A DNA stretch of 62,185 nt from Prochlorococcus sp. AG-418-G23 (GCA_003214195.1 QCLY01000003.1:1-62185); one strand, 5' to 3'; positions 1-10,430 are shown, numbered from the stretch's first letter. The notes: generated by a model from the letters alone, not told the origin. Numbers and translations: made by a program.

Positions 1-1
1 T

Positions 2-268
2 TTAACACCAGTCGATGAAAGCAAAATGCCGTTTGCAGGATGTCTATGGTACTCAAATGATTTTTGTAATTCTTATGAAAGGAGAATGGAGGAAGTATGC
101 CTCAATCAGAATGTTCCGTTTCTTCCTACTTTTAGAGAAATGTACTCTGATAAAAGGAGTAAAAATTGGATTACGCATGATGGAATTCATCTAAATTCCC
201 AAGGTCATTTCTGGCTTTTCCAAAGACTGAAGAGTTGGGAGGTTCTTAAAAAATGGAAGGAATCCTAA
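2..268 (+). CDS. SGNH/GDSL-type hydrolase, C-terminal part (cut by window edge)
   Basis: Only the last 88 or so residues are present; the reading frame is open to the left edge of the window, so the start lies outside. Near the end is THDGIHLNSQGH, matching block V of SGNH/GDSL esterases, where the Asp and His of the catalytic triad sit. The Ser and Asn blocks would be upstream and cannot be seen. Substrate unknown; such enzymes deacylate lipids or glycans. Family assignment rests on this one motif. Confidence 0.7.
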   Translation, partial: LTPVDESKMPFAGCLWYSNDFCNSYERRMEEVCLNQNVPFLPTFREMYSDKRSKNWITHDGIHLNSQGHFWLFQRLKSWEVLKKWKES

Positions 269-282
269 TTCTTTTAAATTTT

Positions 283-1026
283 TTAATTTAAAAAATATGA
301 ATATAAAATAAGAGCAAAGATAGCAAAAACAGAAGCAATACTTGTCTGAATAGCATTTACCATTTCATTACTTAAGTTATATTTATTTTGAAATCTGGCA
401 CCAATAATACTTTCAGAGAGTGTTGCCAAAAATCCCGATGCTGCAACAATTATGAAGTGGTAGTTTGTAGAAATAAGTGATAAACGAAGCATTATAAAAG
501 CCATAAGTATTGATCCCAATACACTAGCTAATGTTCCTTCTAAACTTATTCCTCCTTCAGTTCCTCTCTCAACCTTTTTTAGGGAAGTAATTAAATATGT
601 ATTCTTTCCAAACCTTTTTCCAATTTCGCTACCAAAAGTGTCCGCTAACTTTGAAGCAAAACTTGCAGCAAATCCTATTTTAAACATCACTTCATTGGCA
701 GCATTAAATTTGATCATAATGGCAAGAAATAATCCTGTAGCTGCCGCGCCCCAAACATTTTCAGGACCTCTTTTACCACCTCTTTTTTCTGCTATTCCTT
801 GTTCTTTTTTAAATTTAAACCCTATTTTGGTGACGAGAGATCCAAATAATAAATAAATTACAACTGACATCCATCCCTGCCAATCTAAACATCCCCACAA
901 AATGGAGCCTAAAATCCCTGCACTTATCCAACCACTTTTTGTCATCAAAGGAATCTTGCAAAAAATACAAATCAAAATAAAATTTATGCAAAATCCTATA
1001 AAAAATTGATTTGTAATTAAACTCAT
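283..1026 (-). CDS. DUF92 family membrane protein (phytyl-phosphate kinase VTE6-like)
   Basis: A 247-residue polytopic membrane protein with about six hydrophobic segments. The central part carries the DUF92 hallmarks: an ASKLADTFGSEIG segment near residue 125, then a glycine-rich GTEGGISLEGTLAS stretch. In plants this family includes VTE6, which phosphorylates phytyl phosphate to phytyl diphosphate for tocopherol or chlorophyll salvage; that role is inferred here. It starts 1 base after the stop of rsmE on the same strand, so the two are probably co-transcribed. Confidence 0.85.
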   Translation of the reverse strand: MSLITNQFFIGFCINFILICIFCKIPLMTKSGWISAGILGSILWGCLDWQGWMSVVIYLLFGSLVTKIGFKFKKEQGIAEKRGGKRGPENVWGAAATGLFLAIMIKFNAANEVMFKIGFAASFASKLADTFGSEIGKRFGKNTYLITSLKKVERGTEGGISLEGTLASVLGSILMAFIMLRLSLISTNYHFIIVAASGFLATLSESIIGARFQNKYNLSNEMVNAIQTSIASVFAIFALILYSYFLN

Positions 1027-1027
1027 T

Positions 1028-1801
1028 TTATTTAGTTAATTTAAAATCATTTCTCCATTGATTTAGGATTGATGATGCATTAATACTAGCTGTTGAAGTT
1101 CTTAAGATATTGTCAGAGAGTTTAACAAAGGTATTATTATTTTTATTAAAAAAATCAATTTCTCTTGAGGACCAACCTCCTTCAGGGCCAATAACATTCC
1201 AGAAAATGCTTCCTTTTTTATTTATAAATTCTTGTTGTTTTTTTAACCATTGATTTAAGTCATAACTAGTATCTTCTCTAGTTATCGATATTGAAACTCT
1301 TTCTTTATTATCTCTAATTTTGATCCATTCAATAATATCCATACTTTTTAAAATAGATGGTTTCCATAATCTCTCGCTTTGCTCAACCGCTTCTTTAATA
1401 ATTGAATTCCATCTCAAAATTTTTCTGGTAAAGTTAAGATTTTTATTGACCTGTCTTTCTGAAAATAATGGTTGTATGAAATCAATTCCAATTTCAGTAC
1501 ACATTTTCAAAATGTCCTCAAAACCGCTTTTTGGTATAACAACAGCTATTCCCAATAAGTAAATTTCTTGTTCTTGAAATAAGTAAGGCTTTTGTAATTC
1601 ACTAATTTCTAAACAATCATTTTTAAGTTTTATAGCTTTCCATAATGAACCCAAGCCATTTGTTATAAATATTTCTTTACCTGTTTTTATCCTCATTACT
1701 TTGTTTATGTAATGAGCCTCATCATTAGTAAGTTCTAAATTATTATTCTTTATACTTAAAATTCTTTCTTCTGAAATAATTAGTCTTGTTAAATCTTCCA
1801 T
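1028..1801 (-). CDS. rsmE: 16S rRNA (uracil-1498-N3)-methyltransferase RsmE
   Basis: A 257-residue SPOUT-family enzyme that methylates N3 of U1498 in 16S rRNA. The N-terminal part looks like the PUA-like RNA-binding domain. The C-terminal SPOUT knot shows NVIGPEGGWSSREIDFF near residue 205 and LSDNILRTSTASINA near 235, the usual SAM-binding knot motifs. Length is normal. It is the middle gene of a minus-strand run DUF3531-rsmE-DUF92 with gaps of 9 and 1 bases. Confidence 0.93.
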   Translation of the reverse strand: MEDLTRLIISEERILSIKNNNLELTNDEAHYINKVMRIKTGKEIFITNGLGSLWKAIKLKNDCLEISELQKPYLFQEQEIYLLGIAVVIPKSGFEDILKMCTEIGIDFIQPLFSERQVNKNLNFTRKILRWNSIIKEAVEQSERLWKPSILKSMDIIEWIKIRDNKERVSISITREDTSYDLNQWLKKQQEFINKKGSIFWNVIGPEGGWSSREIDFFNKNNNTFVKLSDNILRTSTASINASSILNQWRNDFKLTK

Positions 1802-1810
1802 CTAAAGCAC

Positions 1811-2254
1811 TTAATCTTTAAAAACCAAGTCTTCATGTTCTTCAATAGCCCAATCATTATTTTCGCCGCCAAAAATTAACTCTTCAATTTTTACATAATT
1901 ATTTGATATCTCATTTAAAGAATTAATTAATATATCTATTGAAAGCGAATCTGAAGTTCCGAAATCGACCCAACATCTAGCCCAAAGGTTTTGATATTCC
2001 ATAATTCCTAAATTATGCATTAAGGCAGGAAGAGATTCGTTTTTTTGCTCATTATCGTAGGACATCCAACTAAGATCTGACCCCTCTTCATGAGTTTGCA
2101 AATTTTCAGAATTAAATCCCCCTAATCTTCCTAAAACGTACCAACTATCAAAAACACCATCCAAATAATTTTTTTCATCTTGAGTTGGGGATTCTAAAAA
2201 CCTTATCCAAATCCAACAGTTAAAAGGATCAACTTCTCTAAAAACAATATTCAT
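1811..2254 (-). CDS. DUF3531 family protein
   Basis: A 147-residue soluble protein matching the cyanobacterial and plastid DUF3531 family. It has an N-terminal REVDPFNCWIWIRF segment and a conserved acidic, Trp-rich middle (WYVLGRLGGFNSENLQ). No catalytic motif, signal peptide or membrane segment is visible and the function is unknown. It is probably the first gene of the operon with rsmE; the divergent ABC ATPase gene starts 83 bases away. Confidence 0.8.
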   Translation of the reverse strand: MNIVFREVDPFNCWIWIRFLESPTQDEKNYLDGVFDSWYVLGRLGGFNSENLQTHEEGSDLSWMSYDNEQKNESLPALMHNLGIMEYQNLWARCWVDFGTSDSLSIDILINSLNEISNNYVKIEELIFGGENNDWAIEEHEDLVFKD

Positions 2255-2337
2255 ATTGACTAATAGCTTTTTATATCTATAGCTATTATAAATAAGTTAT
2301 TACTAGATTAAAAATCATACCTATAACTTAATTAATA

Positions 2338-2964
2338 ATGCTTGACTTAAAGGAAATATCTTATCAGCCTCAAACTGGTGAACGAAAAATAATTGATAAC
2401 CTTAATTTAAAAGTTCATGAGAATGAAATTGTTTTAATTTGCGGAAATAGTGGTTCTGGCAAAACAACCTTGCTCGAAATAATAAGCGGACTAACAAATC
2501 CCCAAAAAGGGGAAATTTCTTGGAAAAATAAAATTTTATCTCCTAGGCAAAGAAGATGGTTTTGTGGAGTTGTATTCCAATTTCCTGAAAGATACTTTAT
2601 AGGCTCAACTATTGGAAAAGAATTAAAAGTAGGCCATAAATCTTTAAGAGAAAAAAATATAGAAATAGTTTTAAATAAGGTTGGCCTGAAAGATTTAAAC
2701 CTTACCCAACCACCAGAACAACTTAGTGGCGGACAACAAAGAAGATTAGCTGTAGCAGTTCAGCTAATTAGAAACCCCTCTATTCTTTTACTTGATGAAC
2801 CAACTGCTGGATTGGACTTGTCAATGAGAAATGATGTGAAGAATTTAATTCTTGATCTACAAAATAAAAATACAATTATTATTGTTACTCATGAACCTAC
2901 CTTATTTAATGGAATTCCATCTAGAATGTTAAATCTGGAAAAAGGGAAAATCAAAAACTTTTAA
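2338..2964 (+). CDS. ABC transporter ATP-binding protein
   Basis: A 208-residue stand-alone nucleotide-binding domain. Walker A is GNSGSGKT (residues 36-43), the signature LSGGQQRR is near 132, Walker B SILLLDEP near 155, and the switch His is in VTHEPT near 185. No permease gene is adjacent, so the substrate is unknown; the sequence is closest in style to CbiO/ECF or lipid-type ATPases. It ends 7 bases before hslO, suggesting co-transcription. Confidence 0.88.
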   Translation: MLDLKEISYQPQTGERKIIDNLNLKVHENEIVLICGNSGSGKTTLLEIISGLTNPQKGEISWKNKILSPRQRRWFCGVVFQFPERYFIGSTIGKELKVGHKSLREKNIEIVLNKVGLKDLNLTQPPEQLSGGQQRRLAVAVQLIRNPSILLLDEPTAGLDLSMRNDVKNLILDLQNKNTIIIVTHEPTLFNGIPSRMLNLEKGKIKNF

Positions 2965-2971
2965 AAAAATC

Positions 2972-3880
2972 ATGAATGATAGGATAGTTCGTGCTACAGC
3001 AGCAAATGGGGGAATAAGATTAGTTGCAGTCTTAACAACAGAATCTTCCTTAGAAGCAAAAAAAAGACACAATCTTTCTTATTTAACCACCTGTATCTTA
3101 GGAAGAGCATTTAGTGCATCACTGCTTTTAGCAAGTTCGATGAAGATAATGCATGGGAGAGTAACTTTAAGAGTTAGGTCTGACGGACCTTTGAAGGGTT
3201 TACTAGTCGATGCGGGGAGAGACGGCAAAGTTAGAGGTTATGTAGGGAATCCCGATTTAGAATTAGATTTAATCAAAAAAGATAATAATAAATATTCTTT
3301 TGATTTCACAAAAGCCTTAGGTACAGGATATTTAAATGTAATTAGAGATAGCGGAATTGGAGAGCCCTTTACAAGTACTGTTGAATTAGTAAATGGGAAT
3401 ATTGCCGAAGACTTAGCTTCATATTTATATCATTCAGAGCAAACTCCTTCTGCTGTATTCATTGGAGAAAAAATTCAAAATAAAAGTATTATTTGTAGTG
3501 GTGGCTTATTAGCTCAAGTTTTGCCTAAAAAAGACACTGACCCTTTATTAGTTTCATTACTTGAAGAAAGATGTAAAGAAATTAATTCTTTTAGCGAAGA
3601 CCTATTTCAGTCAAAAGATAATCTTCTTTCGTTAATAAGAAATATATTCCCCGATATTGACGATAAATCAATATCTGAGAAGGCTCGTTCCCAAACAGTT
3701 AGTTTTAAATGCAAGTGTTCCAAACAAAGAAGTTTGAATGCAATAAAAATGCTTGATAGGAACGAATTGGAGGACATCCTCAAAAAAGATGGTAAGGCAG
3801 AATTGGTTTGTGAATTTTGTAAGAATAAATATCACATAAATTATGAAGAAATTCAATCGATGATAGAAAGTAAATCATAA
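2972..3880 (+). CDS. hslO: Redox-regulated chaperone Hsp33
   Basis: A 302-residue cytosolic holdase activated by oxidation. The N-terminal chaperone domain is complete ([15 protein letters not shown] near residue 47; [16 protein letters not shown] near 74). The C-terminal redox switch has the four zinc-binding cysteines as CKC near 247-249 and CEFC near 280-283, the family CxC...CxxC arrangement. The last 6 bases overlap the convergent CPP1-like gene. Confidence 0.95.
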   Translation: MNDRIVRATAANGGIRLVAVLTTESSLEAKKRHNLSYLTTCILGRAFSASLLLASSMKIMHGRVTLRVRSDGPLKGLLVDAGRDGKVRGYVGNPDLELDLIKKDNNKYSFDFTKALGTGYLNVIRDSGIGEPFTSTVELVNGNIAEDLASYLYHSEQTPSAVFIGEKIQNKSIICSGGLLAQVLPKKDTDPLLVSLLEERCKEINSFSEDLFQSKDNLLSLIRNIFPDIDDKSISEKARSQTVSFKCKCSKQRSLNAIKMLDRNELEDILKKDGKAELVCEFCKNKYHINYEEIQSMIESKS

Positions 3881-4549
3881 GAAAATTACGCCTAGCCATA
3901 AAATAACCAAGGCTGGAATACTTTGAATTTTTTGTATTGATAAAGAATTGTTTGATATTTCCTGAATGAAAGAATTCGTTTCAAGTAATCCACCGAATAT
4001 TAATCCTATTGAAAGAAAGGTAACACTCCATCCTAGAGAACCTATAAATCTTTTACCAGATTTAATTTGAGTATAGGTAAGTATTAATGTTGATATAGAG
4101 AGCAGGAGTCTACTATTAGAATCTGGACTGATAAATAATAAAATCAAAAATAATAGTCCAAAAGATATTTTTATTGAAAGATTATCAAATGAGGGGGGCG
4201 TTATTTTTGGCAGACTATAAAAACTAGAGTTCTTAGAGTTATTATTTAAATTTTTAATCTTTGAAAGCAGTGGAAAATTATTGTTGGTAAATTGATTAAT
4301 TTGCTTTTCTTTTTTTGAGGCACTTACAGCTTCATAGCTTACATTACCTGATTGTCTAGCTTTCAAACTCCCCATGAGTAATTGATCGAAGGAGGATTCT
4401 ATTTTTGCTTTTAAAATTAAATCTTCACCTGCCTCTTTAACTTTAAGATCTCTAGCCTTTTGAATATCCTCAAAAGCAGCGTCCTCTCTAACACCTAGGA
4501 TTTCATAAGGTGACTTTTCATTATTGTTTTTACTGCTGTTTGAATCCAA
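3875..4549 (-). CDS. CPP1-like (DUF3353) J-like membrane protein
   Basis: A 224-residue protein. The N-terminal J-like domain begins [18 protein letters not shown] but has no HPD triad, so it is not a canonical DnaJ. It continues as [15 protein letters not shown], typical of CPP1, a plant chaperone-like protein that protects light-dependent protochlorophyllide oxidoreductase. After a Ser/Asn-rich linker come three or four hydrophobic segments (about residues 125-224). A role with pigment-biosynthesis enzymes at a membrane is inferred from the family. Confidence 0.85.
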   Translation of the reverse strand: MDSNSSKNNNEKSPYEILGVREDAAFEDIQKARDLKVKEAGEDLILKAKIESSFDQLLMGSLKARQSGNVSYEAVSASKKEKQINQFTNNNFPLLSKIKNLNNNSKNSSFYSLPKITPPSFDNLSIKISFGLLFLILLFISPDSNSRLLLSISTLILTYTQIKSGKRFIGSLGWSVTFLSIGLIFGGLLETNSFIQEISNNSLSIQKIQSIPALVILWLGVIFL

Positions 4550-4600
4550 AATTTTTTACCAATACTAACAGATTAACTAATTTTATAATCCATTAAGGCT

Positions 4601-6238
4601 TTATAAAACAATTGGTTCGACTCCACTAACAACGGGTGCAACTTTGTTTAAATTTAATTGATTATTATCTTCAACAAATTGATTTAGATTCCACTCATTT
4701 TTAAAAAGAATAACTGGCCTATTCCAACAATCTTTAACTACCTTACAATTAAATACTCTACCAAGTTTTTCAATAGCTGGCCATCCATCAGAGACCCATC
4801 TTGCCAATTGATATGGCATTGATTCAAGGTTTGCATCTACACCATATTCGCTTTTTAGCCTGTGAGTTACTACCTCCAACTGTAATTGACCAACAGCTGC
4901 GAGTATTGGATCTCTTTTACTCTCATCGTAGTCGTAAAGAATCTGAACAGCACCTTCTTCACGAAGTTCATTGACTCCCTTTCTAAAGTTTTTAAATGCT
5001 GAGGGATTTGGATTTCTTAGCCAACTAAATATTTCAGGACTAAATGATGGTATACCTTCGTACTCCAAATGAGTACCAGTATATAGAGTATCTCCAATAG
5101 AAAACATACCTGGATTATTTAATCCAATAACATCTCCAGGAAAGGCATCGTCAACGACTGCTCTATCTTGCCCGAATATTTTTTGTGGTCTTGATAATCT
5201 TATTGTTTTCCCAGTTCTGGAATGTTTAACTGACATATCCTTTTCAAATTTTCCACTACAAACTCTTATAAAAGCAACCCTATCTCTATGCTTTGGATCC
5301 ATATTCGCCTGAAGCTTAAAAACAAACCCACTAAATTCATCGCTTACAGGCTCAATATCACCTTTATTACTATTTCTTGAAGTTGGCTTTTGAGCCATTT
5401 CTAAAAAACTATCCAAAAATGGTCTAACACCAAAATTAGTCATAGCAGATCCAAAGAAAACTGGAGTTAAAGATCCACTAAAAACTTTTTCTTTTTCAAA
5501 TTTTGATCCTGCCTCATCAAGAACCTCTAATTCTTCAAGTGAGTTTTCAAGTAAATTTCTCTCTACATATTTTGATAGTTCTTTATCTTCTAGACTTAAT
5601 CTTTTCTCATTTGATTGTTTCCCTCTCACTGCTTTGTCAAATAGAACGACCTCTCTCGAAAATCTGTCAATAACTCCTCTAAATTCCTCTCCACTCCCAA
5701 TTGGCCAGTTAATAGGTAAAGTATTTAATCCAAGTTCTGATTCAATTTCATCAAGTAAAGAAAATGGCTCTCTCCCTGGTCTATCCATTTTATTTATAAA
5801 AGTAAATATTGGTATTTTTCGCATCTTGCAAACTTCAAACAACTTCCTAGTTTGAGGTTCTAGTCCTTTAGCCGCATCTTCTAACATAACTGCATTATCA
5901 GCAGCAGCTAATGTTCTGTAAGTATCTTCAGAGAAATCTTGGTGTCCTGGTGTATCTAATAGATTGATTACTGATCTTTCATATTCAAACTGTAATACAG
6001 TTGATGTGATTGAAATCCCTCTTTGTTTTTCAAGTTCCATCCAGTCTGATGTGGCTTTTCTCTGATTACCCCTAGCCTTTACTGCTCCTGCCTGTTGGAT
6101 GGCACCTCCATATAAAAGAAGCTTTTCAGTAAGAGTCGTTTTCCCCGCATCTGGGTGTGAAATAATGGCAAAATTTCTTCTTTTATTAACCGCATCAATT
6201 ATGTCTTTATTTTTTAGAATTTTAGTATCTAAGCTCAT
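4601..6238 (-). CDS. prfC: Peptide chain release factor 3
   Basis: A 545-residue translational GTPase that recycles RF1 and RF2. G1 is [10 protein letters not shown] (about residue 27), switch I/G2 lies around QRGISITS, G3 is [12 protein letters not shown] and G4 is NKMD. Domains II and III follow ([11 protein letters not shown] near 350; [17 protein letters not shown] near 455). Length is slightly above the usual 525-530. On the same strand a methyltransferase gene lies 31 bases upstream. Confidence 0.95.
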   Translation of the reverse strand: MSLDTKILKNKDIIDAVNKRRNFAIISHPDAGKTTLTEKLLLYGGAIQQAGAVKARGNQRKATSDWMELEKQRGISITSTVLQFEYERSVINLLDTPGHQDFSEDTYRTLAAADNAVMLEDAAKGLEPQTRKLFEVCKMRKIPIFTFINKMDRPGREPFSLLDEIESELGLNTLPINWPIGSGEEFRGVIDRFSREVVLFDKAVRGKQSNEKRLSLEDKELSKYVERNLLENSLEELEVLDEAGSKFEKEKVFSGSLTPVFFGSAMTNFGVRPFLDSFLEMAQKPTSRNSNKGDIEPVSDEFSGFVFKLQANMDPKHRDRVAFIRVCSGKFEKDMSVKHSRTGKTIRLSRPQKIFGQDRAVVDDAFPGDVIGLNNPGMFSIGDTLYTGTHLEYEGIPSFSPEIFSWLRNPNPSAFKNFRKGVNELREEGAVQILYDYDESKRDPILAAVGQLQLEVVTHRLKSEYGVDANLESMPYQLARWVSDGWPAIEKLGRVFNCKVVKDCWNRPVILFKNEWNLNQFVEDNNQLNLNKVAPVVSGVEPIVL

Positions 6239-6269
6239 TTATATATAGTAAGGGCCTTTCACTTAGTTT

Positions 6270-6965
6270 TTAAACATTACCATATACTACTAAATATTGA
6301 TCACCGTCTTCAAAAACATCTAAAGAGGATAGATCATTTTCTAAAGTGAAATTTTTCAACTCTTTAAAAGTATAAGAAGCTCTTAAAGATGCATAATAAT
6401 CATTAGTTAAAATCTCGTTATATTTAGTTGAACATTGTGCTTTGATTCTTAGAGCAGACTTTTCATCTAATGGCCTTTTTAAGTCCTTGTGAAAATTAAC
6501 AGTTATATTACTAGACAAAATTCTTATAGTGTTAAAGAAATCTTCGAGACGAGTTATGTGATGAATCAAACTGTTACTTACAAGTAATGTAATTTTTTTT
6601 TTAAATAAAAAATTATTTGATTTAATGTCTTTGATATCAGTACAAATGTAACGTAAATTTTTTAAATTTTTTGGATTAGTAGAAATCTTTTTGTTATATT
6701 CTGCTCTCAAAATCATCTCTTTAGAACCATCTATTCCAACTACTTCAGTATCAGGCCATTTTATTGCTAACTTTTCAGACATATTTCCTGGCCCGCATCC
6801 CAAATCAACTATTAAATCTTTTTCACTTAAAGAAATATTTTTTTTCAAAAGATAATGATCTATTTGATTAATTAGATTAACTTCCCCTTTTGAAAAATCA
6901 GCTTCGTCATAAGCAATGACCTGCTCTTTTCTTTCCATTAGTTCAGGTTCTGGGATTCTCTCCAT
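6270..6965 (-). CDS. Class I SAM-dependent methyltransferase
   Basis: A 231-residue Rossmann-fold methyltransferase. Motif I is IVDLGCGPGNMSEKL (about residues 48-62), followed by VVGIDGSKEMI for the acidic ribose-binding residue and LLVSNSLIHHI for motif IV. The target cannot be read from the sequence. It stands head-to-head with nrdJ and upstream of prfC; no dedicated partner is nearby. Confidence 0.82.
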   Translation of the reverse strand: MERIPEPELMERKEQVIAYDEADFSKGEVNLINQIDHYLLKKNISLSEKDLIVDLGCGPGNMSEKLAIKWPDTEVVGIDGSKEMILRAEYNKKISTNPKNLKNLRYICTDIKDIKSNNFLFKKKITLLVSNSLIHHITRLEDFFNTIRILSSNITVNFHKDLKRPLDEKSALRIKAQCSTKYNEILTNDYYASLRASYTFKELKNFTLENDLSSLDVFEDGDQYLVVYGNV

Positions 6966-7097
6966 ATCTTTAATTGAAAAAAGATTTCATATTAAACATA
7001 ATTCTACACAAACCGTTAAATAGTGGTAAGAATAGTTGCAGACGCCACAGGTAGAGTTATTCTTCCAGTACGGGTTATTTACATACATTCTTTTATC

Positions 7098-9431
7098 GTG
7101 ACTGTTGCACCAAATAAAGCCTCTTCAGAGAGCAACTCCAATAATCTTAAAAAAGATGATTTTCCAAACACAGCACCTGCTGCTTATCCTGTTTTTTTCA
7201 GGTCTTACAGTAGAAAAACTTCCTCCGGCAAAAGAGAAAACTGGAGCGAAGTAGGTGAAAGAAATTTATCTGGATTAAAAGAATTAGGAAAACTTTCTGA
7301 TGAAGAAATGACCTTAATGAGGGAGATGCAAAGTAACCAAAAAGCCCAACCATCTGGGAGGTGGTTATGGATTGGTGGAACCCCTTGGATTAATAAGAAC
7401 CAAAATTTCTCAGGAGCATACAACTGTACCTCAACAAACTTAATTGATTGGGAAGCCTTCGCATTAATGATGGACTTGGCAATGATGGGATGTGGAACTG
7501 GTGCAATAATAGAGCCTCATTTCATAAACAAACTACCTACTGTCATTAACAAAATAAATATTAAATCAGTTAGTGAAGTAGGAATAACACCTAAAAATCA
7601 AAGAGAAGAAAAGTCATCATTAAAAATCAAAGGGAAAGATCTTTTTATCAAAGTTGGAGATAGCAGAAGAGGTTGGGTAGATAGCTATAAATATCTTCTT
7701 GAGGCGTCAAGCGACCTAAGTCTTGAAAGAGAAATTGATGTTTATATTAATTTGGAAGATATTAGACCTGCAGGAGAATCATTAAAAGGTTTTGGTGGTA
7801 TGGCAAACCCCATTAAATTGAAAGATCTCTACTCTAGAGTCGCATCACTTCTTGGAAAGGCAATAGGAAGGAAATTAAGTACAGTAGAATGTTGTTTATT
7901 AATTGATGAAGCGGCAGTAACTATAGTCGCGGGGAATATAAGAAGAAGTGCCGGAATGAGACAATTTGCCTCAAATGATGATGAAGCAGCATCGGCAAAA
8001 GAAAATCTATGGAGTCAAGATGAGAATGGTAATTGGAGAATAGATCCTGAAAAAGATGCTCTAAGGATGGCCAACCATACAAGGGTTTACCATACAAAAC
8101 CCTCCTACAAAACTGTCTTGGATGCTGTCACAAAGCAATTTCATTCAGGAGAGGGGGCTATTCAATTTGCTCCAGAAGCAATAGCAAGATCAAATGCAGA
8201 TATTCTTAACGATGATGAATTGAGAAAAGAATTTATTGAAATTTACTCAGAACAGGGGAAAGATGAAGCGAGAGATTGGATAAATAGTAGTTATGGTCCG
8301 TTTTCTGAAGAAGAGCTAAATCACAGAATGAGCAGATATGGGCTCAACCCTTGTGGAGAGATCTTGGGAAATGATTTTCACTGTAATTTAGCTGAAGTTC
8401 ATTTAAATCAAATTGATCCAGAAAATTTTGAAGAGCAAAAAAAGGCTTTTAAAGCAGCAGCTCTTTCTGTTGCGTGCTTACTAAATCATGAATTTGAAGT
8501 TGAGCGTTACAGAAAAAGTAGGGAATATGATCCGATTGTAGGAGTAAGTTTCACTGGATTATTTGATTTCTGTGTCCATGCATTTGGGACACCATGGTTA
8601 AAATGGTGGGAAGCAGGAAGGCCAAATAGCCAGGAAGGTAAGGCTTTCAAAAAGAAGGAAGCAAAATTCCTAAATTCCTGGAGAAATATAGTAAAAGAAA
8701 CTGTCTGGGAATATTGTGATAAACATAATCTAAGAAGACCAAATAGATGCACAACGGTTCAGCCTGCAGGGACTAAAAGTCTTCTCACTGGAGCAGCTCC
8801 AGGATGGCATCCTCCAAAGGCTCAAAGATTCATAAGAAGAATAACTTTTCGAAAAAATGATCCAATCGCTTTAGCTTGTATGGATTATGGTTATTCAGTT
8901 GTTCCATCTCAATCTGATAAAGATGAAAATGGCTGTTTGCTTGATAATCCATTTGATCCAAGATGCACAGAATGGCTAGTTGAAATCCCCACAGAAGTTA
9001 GTTGGGCAAATATAGATGGTGCAGATCAAATAGATATCAATAATTTTTCAGCATTAGCTCAGTTTGATTTTTATATGCAAGTCCAAAAATTTTATACAGA
9101 ACATAATACCTCTGCAACCTTAGAATTTAGAGAAAATGAAATCAAAGATTTAGCTAAAGCTATTCATAATGCAATAGAAAATAATGAGGGATATATTTCA
9201 GCTGCATTACTAGCTCGATTTAGTGCCAATGCTACTTTCCCGAGATTACCTTTTGAACCAATAAGTAAAGAGGAATATATATCATTACAAAATAAAGTAA
9301 TAGAAAGGAAAGTTAATAATGATTTCTTTGACGCTCTTAATAAATATGATGTTGGAGAACTATCTGAAGCAGGACCAGCAGGTTGTGATTCAGATAAGTG
9401 CTTACTGCCATTGGCTAAACCTAAAGATTAA
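7098..9431 (+). CDS. nrdJ: Adenosylcobalamin-dependent ribonucleoside-triphosphate reductase (class II)
   Basis: A 777-residue monomeric class II reductase making dNTPs. GLNPCGEILGN holds one of the active-site Cys residues and the radical-site glutamate; QPAGTKSLLTGAAPGWH is the phosphate-binding loop; the C-terminal CDSDKC pair is the thiol relay. The GTG at 7098 (TVAPNKASS...) is chosen because it begins the disordered N-terminal tail. The frame is open further up to a GTG at 7023, adding 25 residues of uncertain meaning. The enzyme requires a B12 cofactor. Confidence 0.93.
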   Translation: MTVAPNKASSESNSNNLKKDDFPNTAPAAYPVFFRSYSRKTSSGKRENWSEVGERNLSGLKELGKLSDEEMTLMREMQSNQKAQPSGRWLWIGGTPWINKNQNFSGAYNCTSTNLIDWEAFALMMDLAMMGCGTGAIIEPHFINKLPTVINKINIKSVSEVGITPKNQREEKSSLKIKGKDLFIKVGDSRRGWVDSYKYLLEASSDLSLEREIDVYINLEDIRPAGESLKGFGGMANPIKLKDLYSRVASLLGKAIGRKLSTVECCLLIDEAAVTIVAGNIRRSAGMRQFASNDDEAASAKENLWSQDENGNWRIDPEKDALRMANHTRVYHTKPSYKTVLDAVTKQFHSGEGAIQFAPEAIARSNADILNDDELRKEFIEIYSEQGKDEARDWINSSYGPFSEEELNHRMSRYGLNPCGEILGNDFHCNLAEVHLNQIDPENFEEQKKAFKAAALSVACLLNHEFEVERYRKSREYDPIVGVSFTGLFDFCVHAFGTPWLKWWEAGRPNSQEGKAFKKKEAKFLNSWRNIVKETVWEYCDKHNLRRPNRCTTVQPAGTKSLLTGAAPGWHPPKAQRFIRRITFRKNDPIALACMDYGYSVVPSQSDKDENGCLLDNPFDPRCTEWLVEIPTEVSWANIDGADQIDINNFSALAQFDFYMQVQKFYTEHNTSATLEFRENEIKDLAKAIHNAIENNEGYISAALLARFSANATFPRLPFEPISKEEYISLQNKVIERKVNNDFFDALNKYDVGELSEAGPAGCDSDKCLLPLAKPKD

Positions 9432-9519
9432 ATACTAAATTATTTGTTAATAAAAAATATAAATTAGTTTTTAAAAATTTAATTTATGGCTAACTCTTAA
9501 ATAGAGACATAAATTATTT

Positions 9520-9786
9520 ATGACATTAAGCTTACATATTGGGAACTTATTTAATGATTCCTCTAGTCATGCCTTGGTGGATGAACTAAGAAAGAGAACA
9601 TCAGAAAAAGAGATATTAGACTTTGCAGAAAAATTTAATTCCAAAAATGAAAAAAATCTTCACATCTACATATGTGAATTTCTAAAGAATAGATCAATAT
9701 CTAGAGGAGTTGCCTCTAAGTGGTTAATAACAATAATTAAAGATAAAGAATCAAAAATTGATGCTTTGCAAAAATTAAATAATTAA
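9520..9786 (+). CDS. Hypothetical small soluble protein
   Basis: An 88-residue charged, helix-prone protein with no signal peptide or membrane segment and no family I recognise. It reads like an all-alpha cytosolic protein (DELRKRTSEKEILDFAEKF; SRGVASKWLITIIKD). It lies 88 bases after nrdJ, and its stop overlaps that of a convergent membrane gene by 4 bases. Confidence 0.65.
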   Translation: MTLSLHIGNLFNDSSSHALVDELRKRTSEKEILDFAEKFNSKNEKNLHIYICEFLKNRSISRGVASKWLITIIKDKESKIDALQKLNN

Positions 9787-9977
9787 GTCAGGGCTGAGAG
9801 TCTCCATAATGCAATTCCAAAAATTGAGAATCCCATAATAAAAGTAAAAGCCAAAGCATTGACCAATTGAACTTTATCATTCATTTTATTTGCGAATGGT
9901 AGTAATTGAGCAAATAATGGAGTCTCTTCAGCTATGGCAGATTTTTTTAGTGTAGGTTTTTTGCTTTTAGAAAACAT
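9783..9977 (-). CDS. Small single-span membrane protein
   Basis: A 64-residue protein with a polar N-terminus and one clear membrane segment near the C-terminus (LVNALAFTFIMGFSIFGIA). The size and layout resemble accessory subunits of photosynthetic or NDH complexes, but I do not recognise a specific one, so no function is assigned. The stop overlaps that of the convergent 88-residue gene. Confidence 0.65.
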   Translation of the reverse strand: MFSKSKKPTLKKSAIAEETPLFAQLLPFANKMNDKVQLVNALAFTFIMGFSIFGIALWRLSALT

Positions 9978-10173
9978 TAAACAAATTTTATAATCCTAAG
10001 AATTTTACATTTAAAAGCTCATTAAATAAAAAATACTTCTTAAAAACGAACAAAATGTAACCTGCAAGAGACTATATTAAAAGATAAATATAGAATTTTT
10101 TTTATAAGCCTAATTTCATAATTAAAGTATTAAGTTTATTTATTAAAAACGTAGACATATAATTTTCCTAGAT

Positions 10174-10179
10174 GATAAT
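10174..10179 (+). promoter_or_regulatory. Putative -10 box of Yfr6
   Basis: GATAAT lies about 8-10 bases before the first base-paired stem of the leader (GTAGC at 10188). That places a start near 10186-10188 and gives a transcript of about 245 nt to the terminator. No convincing -35 box is visible. Confidence 0.45.
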
Positions 10180-10283
10180 ATAAATATGTAGCAACCGCTA
10201 CCAAAACGTTCAACTTGCGTTTAGCAAGCCGCAAATCGACTTAAGCCATGGAACGGGGACTTAAGCGAAACCGGAGCTTAAAA

Positions 10284-10385
10284 ATGACTCTAATTTACAG
10301 AGGACAAAAGTACGTCCAGAGCAAAGCAGCAGCTAAGAAGCAGCACATCGAATTAACATACAGAGGTAAAGCTTATACAAGCTAG
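10284..10385 (+). CDS. 33-residue DUF4278 peptide encoded in Yfr6
   Basis: ATG at 10284 follows a good ribosome site, GGAG at 10273-10276, 7 bases away. The peptide begins MTLIYRGQKY and ends ELTYRGKAYTS, so it contains the YRG-x-x-Y signature twice, as in DUF4278. It is basic and soluble. Nothing is known of its activity from the sequence. If the leader is a glutamine riboswitch, the peptide may act in nitrogen control; that is inference. Confidence 0.85.
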   Translation: MTLIYRGQKYVQSKAAAKKQHIELTYRGKAYTS

Positions 10386-10402
10386 CTCATTTGTCCAATA
10401 AT

Positions 10403-10430
10403 AAAAAAGCCACTTTTAGTGGCTTTTTTA
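10403..10430 (+). terminator. Rho-independent terminator of Yfr6
   Basis: A long perfect stem AAAAAAGCCACT / AGTGGCTTTTTT with a three-base loop lies 18 bases after the DUF4278 stop codon. It ends in a T-run and is also A-rich at the 5' side, so it could work in both directions. Confidence 0.9.

Noticed and set aside
7021-7100. Cobalamin riboswitch ahead of nrdJ
   Set aside because: A GCCACAGG near 7041 recalls part of the B12 box, but the remaining conserved core elements cannot be found.
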